A stretch of 64,000 nt of DNA, taken from NCBI GenBank assembly GCA_034509425.1, contig JAVTVJ010000016.1, forward strand, positions 1-64,000, given 5' to 3'. The stretch comes from Eopsaltria australis. Taxonomy: Eukaryota; Chordata; Aves; Passeriformes; Petroicidae. Made by a program: the position numbers and the translations under genes. Shown here in pieces: positions 11,890-25,242 of this stretch. The notes below the pieces were generated by a model. It made no database searches. It was not told the origin of the DNA and saw only the letters and a program-made list of their open reading frames with translations. Every line of letters starts with the position of its first letter. The first letter of the stretch is position 1.

Positions 11890-12560
11890 AGCTGCTAGCC
11901 GTTAGGACGCTCCCTCCGGGAGGGGCGGTCTTAGAAACTTTGCAAGGAACAGAAAAGTCCCGGAAGAACAGCACCTTTCCCCGAACTGGACAAGGAGGGC
12001 CGGGAGCCGTGCTGGTGGCGGCTCCCGCCCTCGGCTCCGGCGGCAGTTTCTCCCCGCGCTGGATGGGGGAGGGAGGCTGGCAGCCGCGGCGGCTGCAGTG
12101 ACCGCGGCGACCCTTCCTCCCGGAGAGCCAGCGGGGGTGGCTTCTCTCCCCGCGCCGGACGCGCCGGGTGGGAAAGGAGGGAAGCTCGGATCGCGCCGCG
12201 CGGCGATAACTTTTCCTTAGCAACACCCTAGCAGCAGCAGTTTTCCCCGGAGCGGCGGGGCGGAGGCATCTCAGAGCTGCAGGACGGCCCGGGGCCGCCC
12301 GCGCTGTTCTCCGGCTCCTATAACTGGATCCATCGCGTCCCGCCTGAAGAAGTACGGCTGGAAAGGTTCCCCGCGGCCGGTCCGAACTCCCCCTCTCTCA
12401 AGAGACTGCCTTTCATCTGCGCATGCCTGCTGCGCCTCCTTCCCCCCCCCCCCCCCCTTTTCCCCTCCTTTCTCCATATCGGCTTAAGTGCCGCGGAGTC
12501 AGGCGGGGGGGAAGGGGGGGAGGGGCGGGGTTGGGAGGAATGGAGCAGCGGAGTTTCAAC
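11890..12560. promoter_or_regulatory. CpG-rich island, promoter-like, gene unknown
   Basis: The sequence becomes very GC-rich with many CpG dinucleotides (for example around 12000-12210 and 12240-12310), in sharp contrast to its AT-rich neighbours. It contains a 16-base C run at 12442-12457 and G-rich tracts at about 12500-12530 that could form quadruplexes. Such islands usually mark vertebrate promoters. No first exon or coding sequence can be recognised on either strand, so the gene it would serve, if any, is unknown. Confidence 0.55.
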
Positions 12561-14027
12561 AGATTTTAAACGGGATTGTATAAACACGACAAGTTGCCTT
12601 TGTATTTTCTGTGAGCTGTGATTTCTGATGGATTTGTTAACTGGATTGTAATCTGTTTTTGCTGTTTTTCTTGTTGTTACTTTGTTGTAATGAGTGTTGA
12701 GTTCTATGCTTATAGCTGAGCCTGGAAGAACAGTGAGAACGAGGAGAATGGAGTAGAAGAATTTCACTCTATTCCCCCTGTATTCCTGCTCAAAGAAGGG
12801 CTGGAACTGTGTGCTCACAGCTCGTGGCACTGCTTTCAGAACTCTCCCAAGCCATCACTCCTGATATTAATAACTCCAGATCACTCCAGATGTATTAATA
12901 ACTTTAAATATGTTGTTAATGTTATAATGTGAATGTATTAATAACTCTAAATATGTTATTAATATTATATGTGAATTCACTATATTTTTATAATGCACAT
13001 TATTCTTAAACATTATTCTTAAATATTATTTTCCAATTGTTATTTACATTATTAAGTACTGTTAAAGTGTAAGTGTTTTAAGTTTAAGTGCTATTAGGTT
13101 TAAGTTCTGTTAAGATTAAGTTCTGTTAAGGTTAAGTTCTGTTAAGTACAGTTATGCACATGCATTTCTTTAGTTGTCTATAATTTTTCCATGGTACCAT
13201 GATTTTCTTAGTTAAGAATAACTGACAAAGTCTACTACTTCACAGACTTTCTTGTGTCTTTGTGTAGATGTCTGCATGACCTGTATGGATTTGAGAAGCC
13301 TTCCCAACTGCTGTTTCTACCAGCTTTCTCACAAGATGTGTTAGGGAGGCCCTTCCAGTTGAAGCCTTGGCTCTGGCCAAGCCCAGGTTCTCACTGGTCG
13401 GACATATGCAACCAGACCCAGGTGTTTCTGCATCAAAATCATATTCAAGTAGTTTTTGACTTAATTATATCAGCTGGATCCTTTTTGGGGTGGACTTGGA
13501 AGCCTTGTCTGGGAAGGCTTTTCATGTCCTCACTGAAACAAGGCGTGCCAGCTGTTGCAGACCCGGGATGTTAGTATAATATTCCAGAATTCAATAATGT
13601 ATTGCTCTGATTCACCACCTTCAGAGACAAGGTAATTAAGACTGATTTTGGAATTATTGGAGTAATGAAAAATCACAAGATGACTTAGATCACTTAAAAT
13701 GTTTAACACATGGGTGTTAGGAGTATTCTTATGTTTAGTTGTGTGTGTTTCTTACCTACTGCACTGCCTATGACAAATGGTTGATAATACCATAAACAGA
13801 ATTATGCTAATTAAAAGATACCTAGATATATTTGAGAATGAGGGTCTAGGTAAAGTGGTAACAATTAGGCAGACAAAACTGCCATCAGTAAATTAAATCA
13901 AATTCTCTCTTTCTCTTCTGTCGTCTCTTGCCACACTGAGCTTGGATAGGAAAACTGCTTTTTCTATCAGTCATAAAAGCTGAATTCAAAACACTTTACA
14001 GCAACATAAGGAAAGATGAAGCTTACT
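12561..14027. other. AT-rich noncoding DNA with short tandem repeats
   Basis: No gene recognised. At 12880-12970 there are repeated TATTAATAACT/TATGTTATTAATA units. Confidence 0.5.
13051..13152. repeat. Short degenerate tandem repeat, about 16-bp unit
   Basis: Consecutive units of the form TAAGTTCTGTTAAGRT are visible, clearest at 13100-13150. It is probably a small, diverged minisatellite. Confidence 0.65.
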
Positions 14028-14160
14028 GGAAATATTCAAGAACAGCCTGGATGCAGGCCTGTGTTACGTGCTCGAGGACGACCCTGCTTGAGCAGGGAGG
14101 TCGGACCCACTGTGATCCCCACCAACCCTACCCATTCTGTGATTCATACAGTTTCTATGT
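14028..14160 (+). mobile_element. CR1 LINE 3' end fragment
   Basis: The order of motifs (GATATTCAAGAACAGCCTGGATG-like start, CTGCTTGAGCAGGGAGGTCGGACC, then CCAACCCTACCCATTCTGTGATTC) is the well-known tail of avian CR1 retroposons, ending in the ATTCTGTGATT signature. It is 5'-truncated as most CR1 copies are. Confidence 0.75.
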
Positions 14161-14436
14161 GTGATAAAGAAGTCTATCACAGATGTAACTTCATAAGCTC
14201 ACTTCATTGTAAGATACACGACTTTTTGTCTTTTTAAATATGGCATTTCCTACTTTCAAGTCATTAGTACTGCTCAAATTCTCCACTTCCTTATATAAAG
14301 CTAAATTCATTCTAATATTAAATCCTTAGGGGAAAGGAAACAAAGGAAAAGAAAATTAAAAATTCATGCTCAGTGTTAAGGATAGGCCAATGCTTGAGAG
14401 AATGTGTTCAAATTTGAAGGTGGTATATTTGAAATC

Positions 14437-15271
14437 TGTCCTGGTTTGAAGGACAGGTGTCTGTTAAGGAAGGCAGAAGCCTCCCTTGGAATGGGAAACT
14501 GTAACCCCTCTCCCTCCGAATTATTATAAATTTGAAATCAAGAGGCTCTCAGGCAAAGATATGGAAATAGGAATAACAGTTCTTTACTAATATCTAAAAC
14601 AAGGATAACAAATAACAACAACTATAACGTTAACCAACAAACAGAATCAGAAACCCAGTGGCAGCCTGCTCGGCCTCAGGCACCTTTTCCCTTTGGTGCA
14701 GTTCCAGTCACAGCCTGCAGGGGACGCTCTGGGTGCGATGATTCCCCGGCGGCTGCAGGGGGCGCTCCGGCGTGAGCTCAGGTAGCACACAGCAATGGCG
14801 GCTGCCCGAGGCAGGGAAGGATGGAGGAGAGCCTTTGTTCCACAGACCCTCGGGGGGGGTGTAGCGAGGAAACTCGGAGCGGCGAGGAGGAGCGGGGCAG
14901 AGGCAGGCTGGTGGCAGGCAGCTCCCAATGGGGCAGAGGGCAGAGACTCCCAGCAGACAGACTGGCAGCTCCGTGCTGGCTTCTCAGGGGGCCGTGGGTT
15001 CAGCAGACAGCAGCTCCGACCGTCCAGCTCCGAGGGTCCCGAGCAAGAGAGAGTGACCTCCCCCCTGCCCTTGCTTTTCAGTCTCCAAAATCTCACGTTG
15101 TCAGGCCCTGCTTCCACAAGGGCAATTCTGCCCCACCCTGCCAAGGAGAAAGGCCCTAGCCTTGTGCTTTGTTTCTCTTAAGTACCCAGATATCAGCTCA
15201 GCTATTTGTGTCTTAGCAACCCATGGGAGAAAAAATTCCTGAGGAAAAAAAACTAACTCCAACCTCCAACA
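14437..15271 (-). repeat. Solo LTR of the ERVL-1/ERVL-2 family
   Basis: About 835 bp, same orientation as the two proviral LTR pairs, with complete TG...CA ends (plus TGTCCTGG to CCTCCAACA). It has an internal deletion around 14860-14930 relative to ERVL-2. The flanking 5-mers AAATC and TTATC share only their last bases, so any target duplication has decayed or been lost. A solo LTR arises by recombination between the two LTRs of a provirus. Confidence 0.88.
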
Positions 15272-18200
15272 TTATCATATTTTCTAAACACAGAATAGAA
15301 AATCAGAAAGCCAGTGCGACAAAGGAAATGGAAATATGCTCCAGTATAGAGAATACCCAATGAGCATTAACTTTATCCTATAGTGACACCATGAGGAAAA
15401 AAATAAATAGACCACACTAATTTTAAAAATGCATTAGATGCAGTGCAGTCTTCATTCTTCCACTTGTGATTATTGGATAATGATAATTGCTAGGCTGCAG
15501 AACGTCATGCTTGGACATGTCCTAAACAAAAATATCCTAGTGTATATAGTTGAGGCTAACACTACTTCCTTCTTGAGTTAATGTTGCAGACTAATATTTT
15601 TTTCTTTAATTTACCTTCCAGACAATATGTAAGTCTATAAAAGTACCAGTGATGGATTAAATGAACAATTCTGCATCGGAATTGAGTGAATCTACTGAAA
15701 CATCCAAGTGTCTGGGAATGCTGTGTACGAGTGGAAGGTAACATAAAAAGATATTAAATCATTTACCTTGGCCATCTCTCTGTCACAGCCATTATGTTTA
15801 ACTCAGTTATACTTAAAAACTTGAAGAGTTAACTAAGCTAAGTACCTCAAAAACCTGGAAAATTGAACTGATTGTTATAAGTAGTAGGAAAAATAGACTA
15901 TTAAAGTGCCAACATTATCCCCAGCCCCTGAGATAGCAGAAAAGCCCTTTGGTGAGAAGTACATAAGTAATTCCAGCTGGTGATACATACAGCCTGCTCC
16001 ATGGACTGAGAAAAAGATGGGGGGAAATATTCCTGGCAATCTGACCTTGGGGATGTCTGTTTCCCAGCCAGAAGTCTAGTCCTTGCATGATGCAGTCTGC
16101 AAGGAAACAAAAATCTGAGTATCTATTGCACCTGAAAATACAGATCACCTGTGTTCAACACTGCACATCCTAAAGCCAATCTCATTGGAAGGTGAAAAGA
16201 TTTAAAGATCAAATTACACAGTACAAGAATGAAATTCTTCCAGATCTGCAGATGACCAACAAAACCTCTGAGTCCTAGTATTTCATTACAATCCCTCCTC
16301 TAGAGCAGACTTATGCAGACCTGAGGCAAGGAACATTATCAGAGGATCTCTGAAGTTCCTTTTTGTACCTATTTTTAGGTGAGACGTAATGCAAGGAAAT
16401 AAAGCTCTTAGCTTTATAATAACCCATAACATTTGAAACACACAGAACATCTGGAAGCATTTAAGCAGAAACAGGATGTTTGTTTAGACTCCATTTTGCA
16501 TAGAGATGTAGGAATTAAGAGCTAATTCCTTTGTTGAATATGATTTTACAAGTTTGTTTTAGATCAAAATATGGTGTGATAATGAATCAAATTCCTTTAA
16601 GAAATCCAAAGTTCATGTATTGACAATGATGTATTAAAACAAAAAATAAAATCATAAGCAAAACAATTAGACATCTGTCAGTAACATTTGCCAAAACCGG
16701 TCTCTCAAAAAACCACAGCAGTCAGTAATGCCTAGAAAAATCCTGTGGTGCTCAGAGTAGACTCTACTTTTCCATATAACCTCAAATCTGCCATTCCACT
16801 CTTTTCCTCAGGACTGACTTCAGGTCACTAGTTGCCTTGGTCATCTCTAAAAAATATCAGAACTGCCATGATTCACAACTTTTTGGAAATTTCTCATTTT
16901 TTTAAGCTGTAATGAATTTTACCAGGTGTGATTCAAAGGACTCTTCATCTTATCTGTTGCAGGCAAATGGCTATTTATCATTTGGATTTGGTGATTCAGA
17001 ATTCTTTAGTTTGAACAAATGCATCCTTGCTACCTGTTCTGTTAAGATTATCAACTTCAAATGCCATATTTCAAAACTGGGTCACTGAGATTAATGAAAT
17101 AAGCTTCTTTTTGTTAATTACATAGGTTTAATATGAAACAATCTCTCATTTGCTTTGCTTACTGGTATTTTACTCCTTGGTGTAAAAACCCTTATCAGTT
17201 GCTCTTATACTTTGTAATTTGTGCTCTAAAATATTATAAACATCATCTCTTAATATATTTGTCTGTGTTGAACTGCAGCTGCCACACCTTTTCTAAAGGG
17301 ATGTCATGTAAGATAACATCTCATTCAGCAGGTTTGGTGGTGGGGTGGCTTTTTTCACATCTGTGGAACTGTGACTTCTTGGACCCCTTTCAAAGCTTTC
17401 CATCTTTAACACATCCTACATTACATCTGTGCTCCCAACCATGTCAAAATTTATTTGCTGGAGTGATTACAAATCTGTAACTCCCTGAACAAGGTGATAC
17501 CCTGTTATACAAGGAATATACAAGCAGAGTATAATCAATGACACATGGAAAACTGATAGTTTTTTACAACTTGAAATTGGTTTCATAGTAAAGATTTCTT
17601 AAAGGTTTGCTTTTCAATAACGTCTGCTGATCCAAAGCCAAATGTGTGAGTGTTTTTCATCTCGCTGTAGTTGATTTAACTTGTAAAAGGAGACTTAAAT
17701 TCCTTTTTATAGTTCCTCTCAATTACATAAACATTCTTGTGAGCCAGTCAGTAAGAGTTTATGACAGATTTAGAGCTGCTTGGTGATAATTTATGAGTAC
17801 TTTATGTTGGCCTGATTACTGAAATGTTTGTTATATTACTTCATTTGTTTAGTGTAGCAAGAATCTGTTGGGGGAAAAAACAACTCTGAAAGGGAAGGAT
17901 AGATTAAGGTACCCAGTTTTCAAACTCAGTCCTTAAGGAATGCCAGAATTATTTGAACATCCTGTTCAACATAGCCTCTAAAATCAGCTTAGAGAATGAA
18001 AAAGCAAAGTCCACGAATCTGCAAGAGCAAATCTTGTATTTCAAATGGTAAGCGAAAAGTGCTTAACTGCTAAAAAATGTGCTGCTTGTGCCAGTCACCA
18101 CAAAAACACCACCACTAGTTACACCTTGAATGTGCCACTGCTGCTGGATTATCTGTGCTACTCAGCTCTGACAGTGGTTGCTCAAATCTTGTCTTCCTGT

Positions 18201-19567
18201 GGGGAAGAATTTTTGCAGTCCTCCCCTTGGACTAAGTCCTTGGGTTACAATACCTAATTCAGCTGTTCTTAGTTTGAAGTTCTGACTGTGTTTATGAACA
18301 TTCCTTTTTTTCCCTTCAAGGAATCTCAGCAGCTATGTACAGTCAATTTAGAAATAATAAAAAAAAAAAATCTCATTTTCAATAGAAAAACCATTCTTTT
18401 AGAATTCAAATGTTGTGCATAACACATTCAAAACAGAAGACACTCAAGTTCCAAGCCCCTTGCTTCCTGTCATAGGTATTAATTCCAATTTAGACATCCA
18501 AACTATGATATGATTTCTTTCTCACAAAAGCAAAGACCTCTTGTATTTGCTGCTAACTGCTCAAAGTATTCACTGTGATCAAATTCTCATTTTCCAAATG
18601 AGAAACAAAACAAACACATTGGCAGATACATAACAATCCTAAAGTAACCTCTAACCCATCATAGAACTCAAAGAGCAAATTAAGTAAAGCAAAATGGAGG
18701 GACAAGTTGCATGAGTTGGAAGCACTGTGGTTTAATTTCTAAAAAGGAGATGTAATTTGTATGCAAAATAAAAATAAATATAGAAAGTATTATCATTTTC
18801 AGAGAACATGATCTTAATTTCCTAAATTCATATTTTAGCAAAAAAACAGCTATATGATGCATTACATATAAATGTAACAGCTTGTTAAAGATCACTCTTT
18901 TTGCTATTACCTGCTGAAGAAACCAGAGAGATCCAGAACACAAACTGAGAAAATGTTCCATTCCAGAGTCACTTTGTGATAAAAAACTAAGACTAGTGAA
19001 GTCCAACTTTGCTGCAGCAAGTCTTTCCCTAACACTACCTATACTAGAACCCTGAACAGTGGAACCCCCCATTTGAAGGAAGGTTGACATAAGTAATTAA
19101 GGACTAAATATGAGATGTAAGAAGTAGTACAGGAGCTTGAGAAACTGAAACATGTGAAGAGCTCACAGCTAAGAGAAGCTTAAGAGGAAAAGTAGATCAT
19201 AACTCAAGGAATAGACTTTTTTTTACTATAGCCGCCAAAAGTTTGACCCTTTGAACAAAGATATTTCTTGGAAAAGGAGATAAAACAGTCAAATTGGTAG
19301 ACTTATAGCTTATTGCCACCTACTGTATTTAATATATTTTTAATCAAATTTAAATGATCAAGATATGCTATGAAGAAAATTCCAGGTCACATGAATTTCA
19401 GTTGAATTGTACCTATCTCTGGAAGGTATTCACTGATACAATCTCATACTGAAAAACAAACAATTCTTCCACAAGTGCAGCTTGGCCCCTCAACCATTCC
19501 TTTGATTGAATGTGTACCTGTAAGATCTTCCTCAAACTCAGTGCTCCCGACTATAAAAAATCAGCTG
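15272..19567. other. AT-rich noncoding DNA, no gene recognised
   Basis: Short scattered reading frames only, none with a recognisable domain. A 411-bp frame on the minus strand at 18680-19090 ends near a possible splice donor but has no recognised homology. Homopolymer A runs occur at about 18358. Confidence 0.5.
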
Positions 19568-19573
19568 CTGAGT

Positions 19574-19984
19574 TGTCGGGGGGCGAGAGGAGCAAGACGC
19601 CGACTCAATGTGAGTGATAAATCAAGCTCGTTTATTGTCAGACAGTGAGCATACTTATACTTTTCCGCATGCCCAAAATAAAACTACGTGATAAGTTTTC
19701 CTTCTACTATACACACAGGGTTTGTTCTCATACAGAACTTTCACACGGGACTTTTCTCTATTCTAATTAAAATACTAAGCTGATATCAGAAGGCAACAAC
19801 AGCAACAGTTTCTTCTGCCAAGTTAATCTTTAGACACTTGCAGCTTGTTTTTGGCTTTCGTGTCTCTCTTTCCCACAGCTGTCTTACGAGTAACCTTGAG
19901 CAGAGGCCTAGCTCTCATCTAAGGGGCCTGGATTGCTCACTTATACTTTATGTCCGTGCAGCCAGAGATAGTTATTCTCCAACA
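19574..19984 (-). repeat. Solo LTR, class II type (411 bp)
   Basis: On the minus strand it runs TGTTGGAGAATAAC...CCCCCCGACA, with an AATAAA at about 19631-19636 near its 3' end. It is flanked by the perfect 6-bp duplication CTGAGT (19568-19573 and 19985-19990). A 6-bp duplication is typical of alpha/betaretrovirus-like integrases. The internal region has been lost by LTR-LTR recombination. Confidence 0.88.
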
Positions 19985-19990
19985 CTGAGT

Positions 19991-22900
19991 CAAAACAACA
20001 ATTTAATAGCTGAATCCTTGACACTGTAGAAATAATTTTTTTCAAGAGTAGTATCTGCTGTATAATTTTTGAAGTGGAAAATCTACAAGTCTTTGGCTTT
20101 GATAAATTGAGAGTACATCTGCAAGACATTAAAACATCTCTTTAAATATTTTGAACACTGACACATTCAGGTGATGTTTTTTCATGCTATTGTTAAACAT
20201 ACTCAAATAGGGGTAAAATTTAGGCAACACTTTGTCTGTTCAAACTCTTTGAAACTCTTCCTCCTCATATTTCCTAGTTCTGAAATTTAAGTCACATATT
20301 TTTAAGACCACAAATTTTGTCCAATATCTCAGCTGGCAATATAAAACTAATAATTGCTATCTTGTACTGAATATAAGCAAACTCCACAGCACCTTTTAAG
20401 AAATTGTGAAAATACACTGAAAAAATTAGGATCTACCAGCACCCATAAGTCTATCTTATCTTATTGTGTAGATGCTGAGTGTTCAACCACCAAGACGTGA
20501 TTGTTGGCTTCAGGTTGGATTATTTATACAAAAATGTTTGTTCTGTATTTAGAGACAGATTTCCACTGGCCTATGCCTATGTCTGTTCATTCATCTATTC
20601 TCTACTAAAAAAGACAAAATTCTGAGCATTTCGAAGTCTCAAATTAAAAGTATGCTATTCCTCTCAGGTATTATTTCAGGGCTATTAAAGCAAAAGTATA
20701 TTTTTCAGTGTTTCCTTTATCTTTTTTTCCCTACACTACTTCTGCCAAGGGGCTTATAAACAACAGCCAATACTGATCATAATATTAAATTAAAGGATGA
20801 ATCTAAGTGGTTATAACTGGGAAGCACAAAAAGAAATGTTGTCATTGTTACTCTGGGACAGGAAAACTTGCTCTCAAAATGTGTCAAGACTAAGATTTCT
20901 TAGCACTGAAGTAAGAGTATGAACCAGCAGGCTACAAAGTCTTATTAACCCAAATACTGACTCTAATGAAGAAAAGGAATATGAACAGTTATTACTATCT
21001 TTGGAGGATATTGCAGGCAAATAATATGATTTTTAGAACTAAAAGAAAACACTGCTATCATGTGCTAGAAAGTACTATAGAAAAGTGCTGTAGAAATTAT
21101 ATTTGTTATACAATTATAGAGAAGAAATAGAAGAGTCTAATGTTTTAGAAAAGTAAAATAAAAGGTATTTTAAATATCAAGCATACTTTGTGTGCATTTA
21201 TGCATTAGAAATAACACATGCTTTACCTAAGAAGCATCATATTTACTTTTGAAGAGTTTGAATTGGTAAATTTGTCTTAGCCTCATTTTGAGTCATTTTA
21301 GACATCATGATTTTCAAAACTCATCTGAGTTCGTACATTATTAAACTGAACAAAGCTTAAAATAAATCAGAGACACAAATAAATTGAAGGAAGCTAATAC
21401 AGTAAGAAATTAAAAATACCACATAAACACATGGAATCTAATTGTGGCATCCTAAGTAGTACTCAGAGGATGCCTCTTGAGTACAGAACAAGACATGGAT
21501 CTAGCCATTGACAAGGACATGAATCTAGCCATTCTCAGAGCACTTCTATGTACAACATATGGTTTGTTAAATGGAAACAAGCACAGGAAGCTAATTTGTT
21601 CTGTAAACAGTCAGGCCCCAAGAGAGAAACTGCCTATTGAAACACTTATAAGATACTTTGGCTTTCTCATCCTCCTGAACAAACACACACCGGCAACTTA
21701 AATAGCTCGAGTCCAATTATCACCCAGTCGTGCTATATCCCTCAAGTTTAACTGCAGGAGATGATACAGGAAGTGATGAAACTGTCAATGACACATGCAG
21801 ACTGAAAATCTTACTCCTTTATACTCTTTTCGGATGCACCCTAACAGTCTCAGCCTAGGCCTCTATTCAATCTAGTTTCAAGGTTTCTCATTAAAAACCC
21901 TCCTAGAAGAAAGCTGTGCAGTGAATTAACCTGGAAGAAAAGCCTCTTAAAACCCAAGGAAAGCCAGCATCTGTGCTCCAAACCCACTGGTCCCCACCTC
22001 CCAAAAAAAAGCCCACACCAACATAGACACAGATAGCAGCACACTCCATAACAGCTTTGGAAATGCTGAAAAACACAATATTCTACAGAGTTCCAGCCAC
22101 AAACAAGCCTGGTCTCAGCTTAACATCTTACTGAATTTTGGCAGAGCCAGTGACTGTGCCCCATTCCTAGCTTGAAAGAACAAATTGAAATTGAGCACAG
22201 AAAAAGAAAAAAAAATCATACTAGAAGTGTTCAGAGTATCTGGCACCCTCATTGTTCTTCAAACCATAAAGGTCATTTGGCTTCTGCTTTTCTTGGAATC
22301 ATGACAGAAATAAGGTTTCCCAAGTCCTCAGAGCTCTTGGGCATCATCATCACCATCTATGATCCCAAATAATAGTAGACACAAAGAGGAGGAAAGCACA
22401 AAGTAGACAAATACACCTGAGGGCTCAGGTGTCCTATCAGAGGCAAATACAGCCCCAAGGCTGACTTTTCCACTCCTGGGCATTGCCATGGAGTCCTGTA
22501 CTTGTTATGAAGGAGAAAGGGCAACCAAACAGTTCAAAAGGGGGTTATGTTCTACTAGCAGTTGCAAAACATACCTGAATTCTCTGTGATCTGTTGGTGT
22601 TCTGGATTTACTGGCTTCTTGAAGATGAGGGCAAGCATCTCCCTGCAATGTTCTGTTCCAGGAGAGCAGAAGAAACCACCCAAGTCTGAGTCTCAGCCTG
22701 GCTTTCCCTGTAAACATGCAAAGGCATCAGCTTCTGCAAAACACCTTGGGAGCAGTGATAAGGACACAGACTCTCTTGTGTCTAGATAAAACCTGGGAAC
22801 TGGGCCCCATACAGAGACTTCACTGAATTTAAAAACTGTAAAAACCCCCTCAAAACAGCAATTTGCACAGCATTCTGTAATAGGGAGTTTAACTGCATAA

Positions 22901-24606
22901 TTTTCAAAAGGAGGCAAAATAATTTTGGGGTGGGGGATGTTCCTCTACTGGCAACAGGCTACCAGCTCCAGTTTTACTCCCACATTCCAGCACTACAAGA
23001 GACCTATATGGAAAAACCTCAGGCACTCAGTGCACAGTTCTATTTCAAACAACTGTGTGAGATAAGAGAGAGGGAAGGAGAACACTGTAGTTGGAGGAAT
23101 GGTACACTCCAATGCAATACAAAGCATCCTCTTGAGCAGCTGTATCACACATGGGTACGATTCCCAAAGAAAGAGATAGGTGAAGGAGCTGCAGGTCTAA
23201 TTGACAAAGTGAAGAGACTCAAAACTTCTTCAGAAACTGATAGGCATGGTTAATAGGAAGTATACAAATTGTTTACACAAAAGCATATAATAATTTGTTC
23301 TAGAACTAGATAAAATTGGCAATGCTCATTAGTTAAATTTGAATGTAGACTGATTTATTTGATCTGACAATAAAAAAGATAATGGAAGCACTAATGTTCA
23401 ATCTACATAAAAATTGCTTTTAGCCAAGTTCTCTTTTGTTTCCTTTATAATACATGCAACATTGAAGAGAACAGCCAAATCTGATGATACAGCAAGACTT
23501 ATTTTTTTATTACAGTAAACTGTCTTCTTAAATATTTTAAATTGAAGAAGTTGCTTTCCTGGCTCCTCTTTTAGTAATTTTTCACTTGAAATTTTTCATA
23601 CTTCCTGAAAATCAGATCTATCCTTTGGCTCTTCAGACATTTTCATCACGATTTCTCTTCTTCCACCTCTGTTTCAAATACTTACAGCCAACTCCATACT
23701 TTTACATACGTGAATGCAACCATCCCAACATCACTTTCTGTGAAGAAGAGCTTCCTCAGTTCCAGCAACAAGTACAATGCTGCTGTGATGTCATTCTTCC
23801 AGAACATCCAAGAATGTAGTATTTATCTCACATTTCTTCACATTTCTGTGTTATTTGCTTCCTACTCAGTTCAAAATTGCAATTGTCTCTGAACCCTACT
23901 CATGGACCATTTGCTTTCTGCATTAAACTGTGATCAGATTTTTTTCTTATAATCAGAATTTCATTAGTGTTCTCAGAGAACTTTCTGCCCTGGTTCCTCA
24001 TGGGAAATAGTTCTCCTGTACCTTTTAACCTGCTTGGGTCTCTAAGCTCAGCCCCACAGGGTCCTAAGCAGTAAGGACAGCACCGTCTCTGGGATAGAAG
24101 GATACTGGCTAAGAGAACTTCCTGCTCCTTGGATCTTCAGCTGCTCAGGGGATACGGATGGGCTCTCTATAAACTGGACACTAGAAGCAACTCTATCCTG
24201 AACATTGCAGGACATGTTCCAAGACTTTGGTTTCCCTCTGTTTCCCTCCACACCCATATTTAATACTGTTGTTCACCTGTCAAAGCACTTTTGGTGCAGT
24301 TTGCAAAGCAGCATTATGTTTAGAGTGAAAACAAAACCACAATAAAAGATGCAGCACTCCCCCTCCATCCCAGGTATAAAATAAACTGACTCAGGAATTC
24401 AAATTCCTTTACAACTTTGGCCAATGTTGCCTGGATCATCTTTATTAAGTACTACATACTTGGAATACAAAACATCGTAGTCTTTTCTATTGACTTTCTT
24501 CTCTTTACATTTCTGTCAGCAGTACTTTGATTATACTGACCCGTATTCAAAAGCACCTTAGAAAGAGTAGAATTTCAACTTGGAAATGAGAAAAAAACTG
24601 GTGATT
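19991..24606. other. AT-rich noncoding DNA, no gene recognised
   Basis: No reading frame with recognisable homology on either strand. The right end carries the GTCAAA target of the ERVK insertion. Confidence 0.5.
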
Positions 24607-24612
24607 GTCAAA

Positions 24613-25242
24613 TGCAGTTATTTTTTTTTTCTGGTGTCCCCGGCCTCCTGACGGTGGTTGCCTTTTGCTATCCGCTTGTCCTCGAATACCCTAACCCTGA
24701 GGTGGGTAGACGAGGGAACCACAGGGGTTCAGCAGAAGCTAGAGGCGTCGGAGGGTCGAGGGTTATTTCTTTGGATCACCAGAGTGTCAGCAAAGAAACA
24801 GGAGCGACTCTTAGCTCGGCAACAGAGAGGGTTTTATTCTGCTCTGGATCCGGGGGCTAAGAGCCCCAAACTGGGGTTGTGCATGAACTTAAATACAACA
24901 TAGTTAAACCAATCAGGGATCAGGAGTGGGGAGGAGTTAGGGAGGGACTGGGGTATAACAACCATAGGGAAGAGAGGAAGGGAAGAGACAGGGATGAACA
25001 ACGAATCAACAACTGTGGAACACAGAACTTTCCAGAACTGGGTATGAACTTAGAATAAGAGTGACAAACAATAAACCCAATAACAATAAGGTAGGAGTAA
25101 CTTGGGGAGTGGCCCTGTTAGGGGCTAAACCATTGTAGTTTCAGTATCAGGGGGAAACTTTCCTCCTGGTGGACTGACCCACCAGGTGGAGGAACGATCT
25201 AAAGGTCTTAGGGGTTTCATCTCCAAGGAGACAACCCCAACA
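24613..25242 (-). repeat. 3' LTR of the ERVK-like provirus
   Basis: About 630 bp, minus-strand ends TGTTGGGGTTG and AACTGCA. The minus strand has a TATA-like TATTTAAG around 24890 and AATAAA around 24832. The env frame ends inside this LTR at 25147. Differences from the 5' LTR cluster in 24613-24990; the rest is identical by eye. Confidence 0.93.

Noticed and set aside
12442..12457. 16-base C run as a biological signal
   Set aside because: Simple homopolymer in a GC-rich island; its length is unreliable in sequencing.
18680..19090. 136-codon minus frame ending near a possible splice donor
   Set aside because: No recognisable domain, no clear acceptor and no related neighbour exon.
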